Origin: Alphaproteobacteria bacterium
GTDB taxonomy: Bacteria; Pseudomonadota; Alphaproteobacteria; Rhodobacterales; Rhodobacteraceae
NCBI GenBank assembly: GCA_030427405.1
Contig: JAUHXK010000007.1
Coordinates: 186,001 to 250,000 of the forward strand
Direction: 5' to 3'
DNA: 64,000 nucleotides
Notes under the pieces: model-generated
Seen by the model: the letters and a program-made list of their open reading frames with translations, nothing else
Database searches by the model: none
What the model was told of the DNA's origin: nothing
Made by a program: the position numbers and the translations under genes
Part shown: one piece after another, positions 63,943 to 64,000 of the stretch
How positions within the stretch are numbered: the first letter of the stretch is position 1
Layout: every line of letters starts with the position of its first letter

Positions 63943-64000
63943 ATGAGCGACGCTGACAGTTTCATTGATGAAGTCACCGAAGAGGTGCGACGCGACAGGT
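63943..64000 (+). CDS. Start of a hypothetical protein, cut by the window edge
   Basis: An ATG at 63943 preceded by GGGGGCAAG opens a frame to the window end (MSDADSFIDEVTEEVRRDR). From memory this N-terminus resembles that of a conserved roseobacter TPR-type membrane protein, but 19 residues are too few for a firm call. Confidence 0.5.
   Translation, partial: MSDADSFIDEVTEEVRRDR

Overview
The window is a dense, GC-rich stretch of an alphaproteobacterial chromosome, most probably from the Roseobacter group of the Rhodobacteraceae. The evidence is gene content and order: folB-folP-glmM, ctaD with nearby DUF2244, soxBDAG sarcosine oxidase with an embedded small gene, a TAXI-type TRAP transporter, an FrcBCA-like sugar importer, and a dispersed GAGTATTT...GATGAAG repeat that I associate with this group. 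All calls are made by reading the sequence; no search was run.

Layout. 1-3.4 kb: folate and amino-sugar genes (folB, folP, glmM). 3.4-7.2 kb: an EamA exporter, ilvC with a clear intrinsic terminator, two tandem Lrp/AsnC regulators and a GntR/HutC regulator. 7.4-13.4 kb: a class V aminotransferase, a UbiH-type hydroxylase, a HAD phosphatase, an FCD-type GntR regulator and a membrane glycosyltransferase with an MshEN-like N-terminal domain. 13.5-21.3 kb: housekeeping genes (carA, YqeY-like, DUF2244, ctaD, HIT, lipB, two DsbA-fold proteins) and tRNA-Leu(GAG). 21.6-27.2 kb: a tartrate/D-malate dehydrogenase, a LysR regulator and a TAXI TRAP transporter, which look like one uptake and oxidation unit for a small organic acid.

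27.3-42.1 kb is the most distinctive part. Two closely similar LacI-family regulators bracket and precede two plus-strand operons. The first encodes a di-iron hydroxylase of the sterol desaturase superfamily, a MocE-type Rieske ferredoxin, a PanB-like protein that appears to have lost its metal ligands, and a Gfo/Idh/MocA dehydrogenase. The second encodes a periplasmic sugar-binding protein, a permease, a single-domain ATPase, two Gfo/Idh/MocA dehydrogenases (one IolG-like), two xylose-isomerase-fold enzymes and an IolC kinase fused to DUF2090. I read this as a catabolic island for a cyclitol, possibly an O-methylated or rhizopine-like inositol: import, oxidative demethylation, oxidation and isomerisation, then entry into the myo-inositol route. 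iolB, iolD and iolE are not in the window. The island ends in a 3' region with a long CCUCCU-loop hairpin followed by a terminator, a candidate 3'UTR-derived small RNA.

42.4-47.2 kb: dusA, a TSUP exporter, a tandem STAS protein, DUF1289, ruvX and ccmI. 47.3-53 kb: sarcosine oxidase (soxB, a TfoX-N gene, soxD, soxA, soxG). 53-64 kb: an FkbM methyltransferase, sodB, a LOG-family protein, a LysM protein, an Atm1-type ABC transporter, an RND pump with its HlyD-like adaptor, and the start of one further gene cut by the window edge. Starts were moved inward from the ORF track wherever a Shine-Dalgarno sequence, a 4-bp overlap or family length favoured it.
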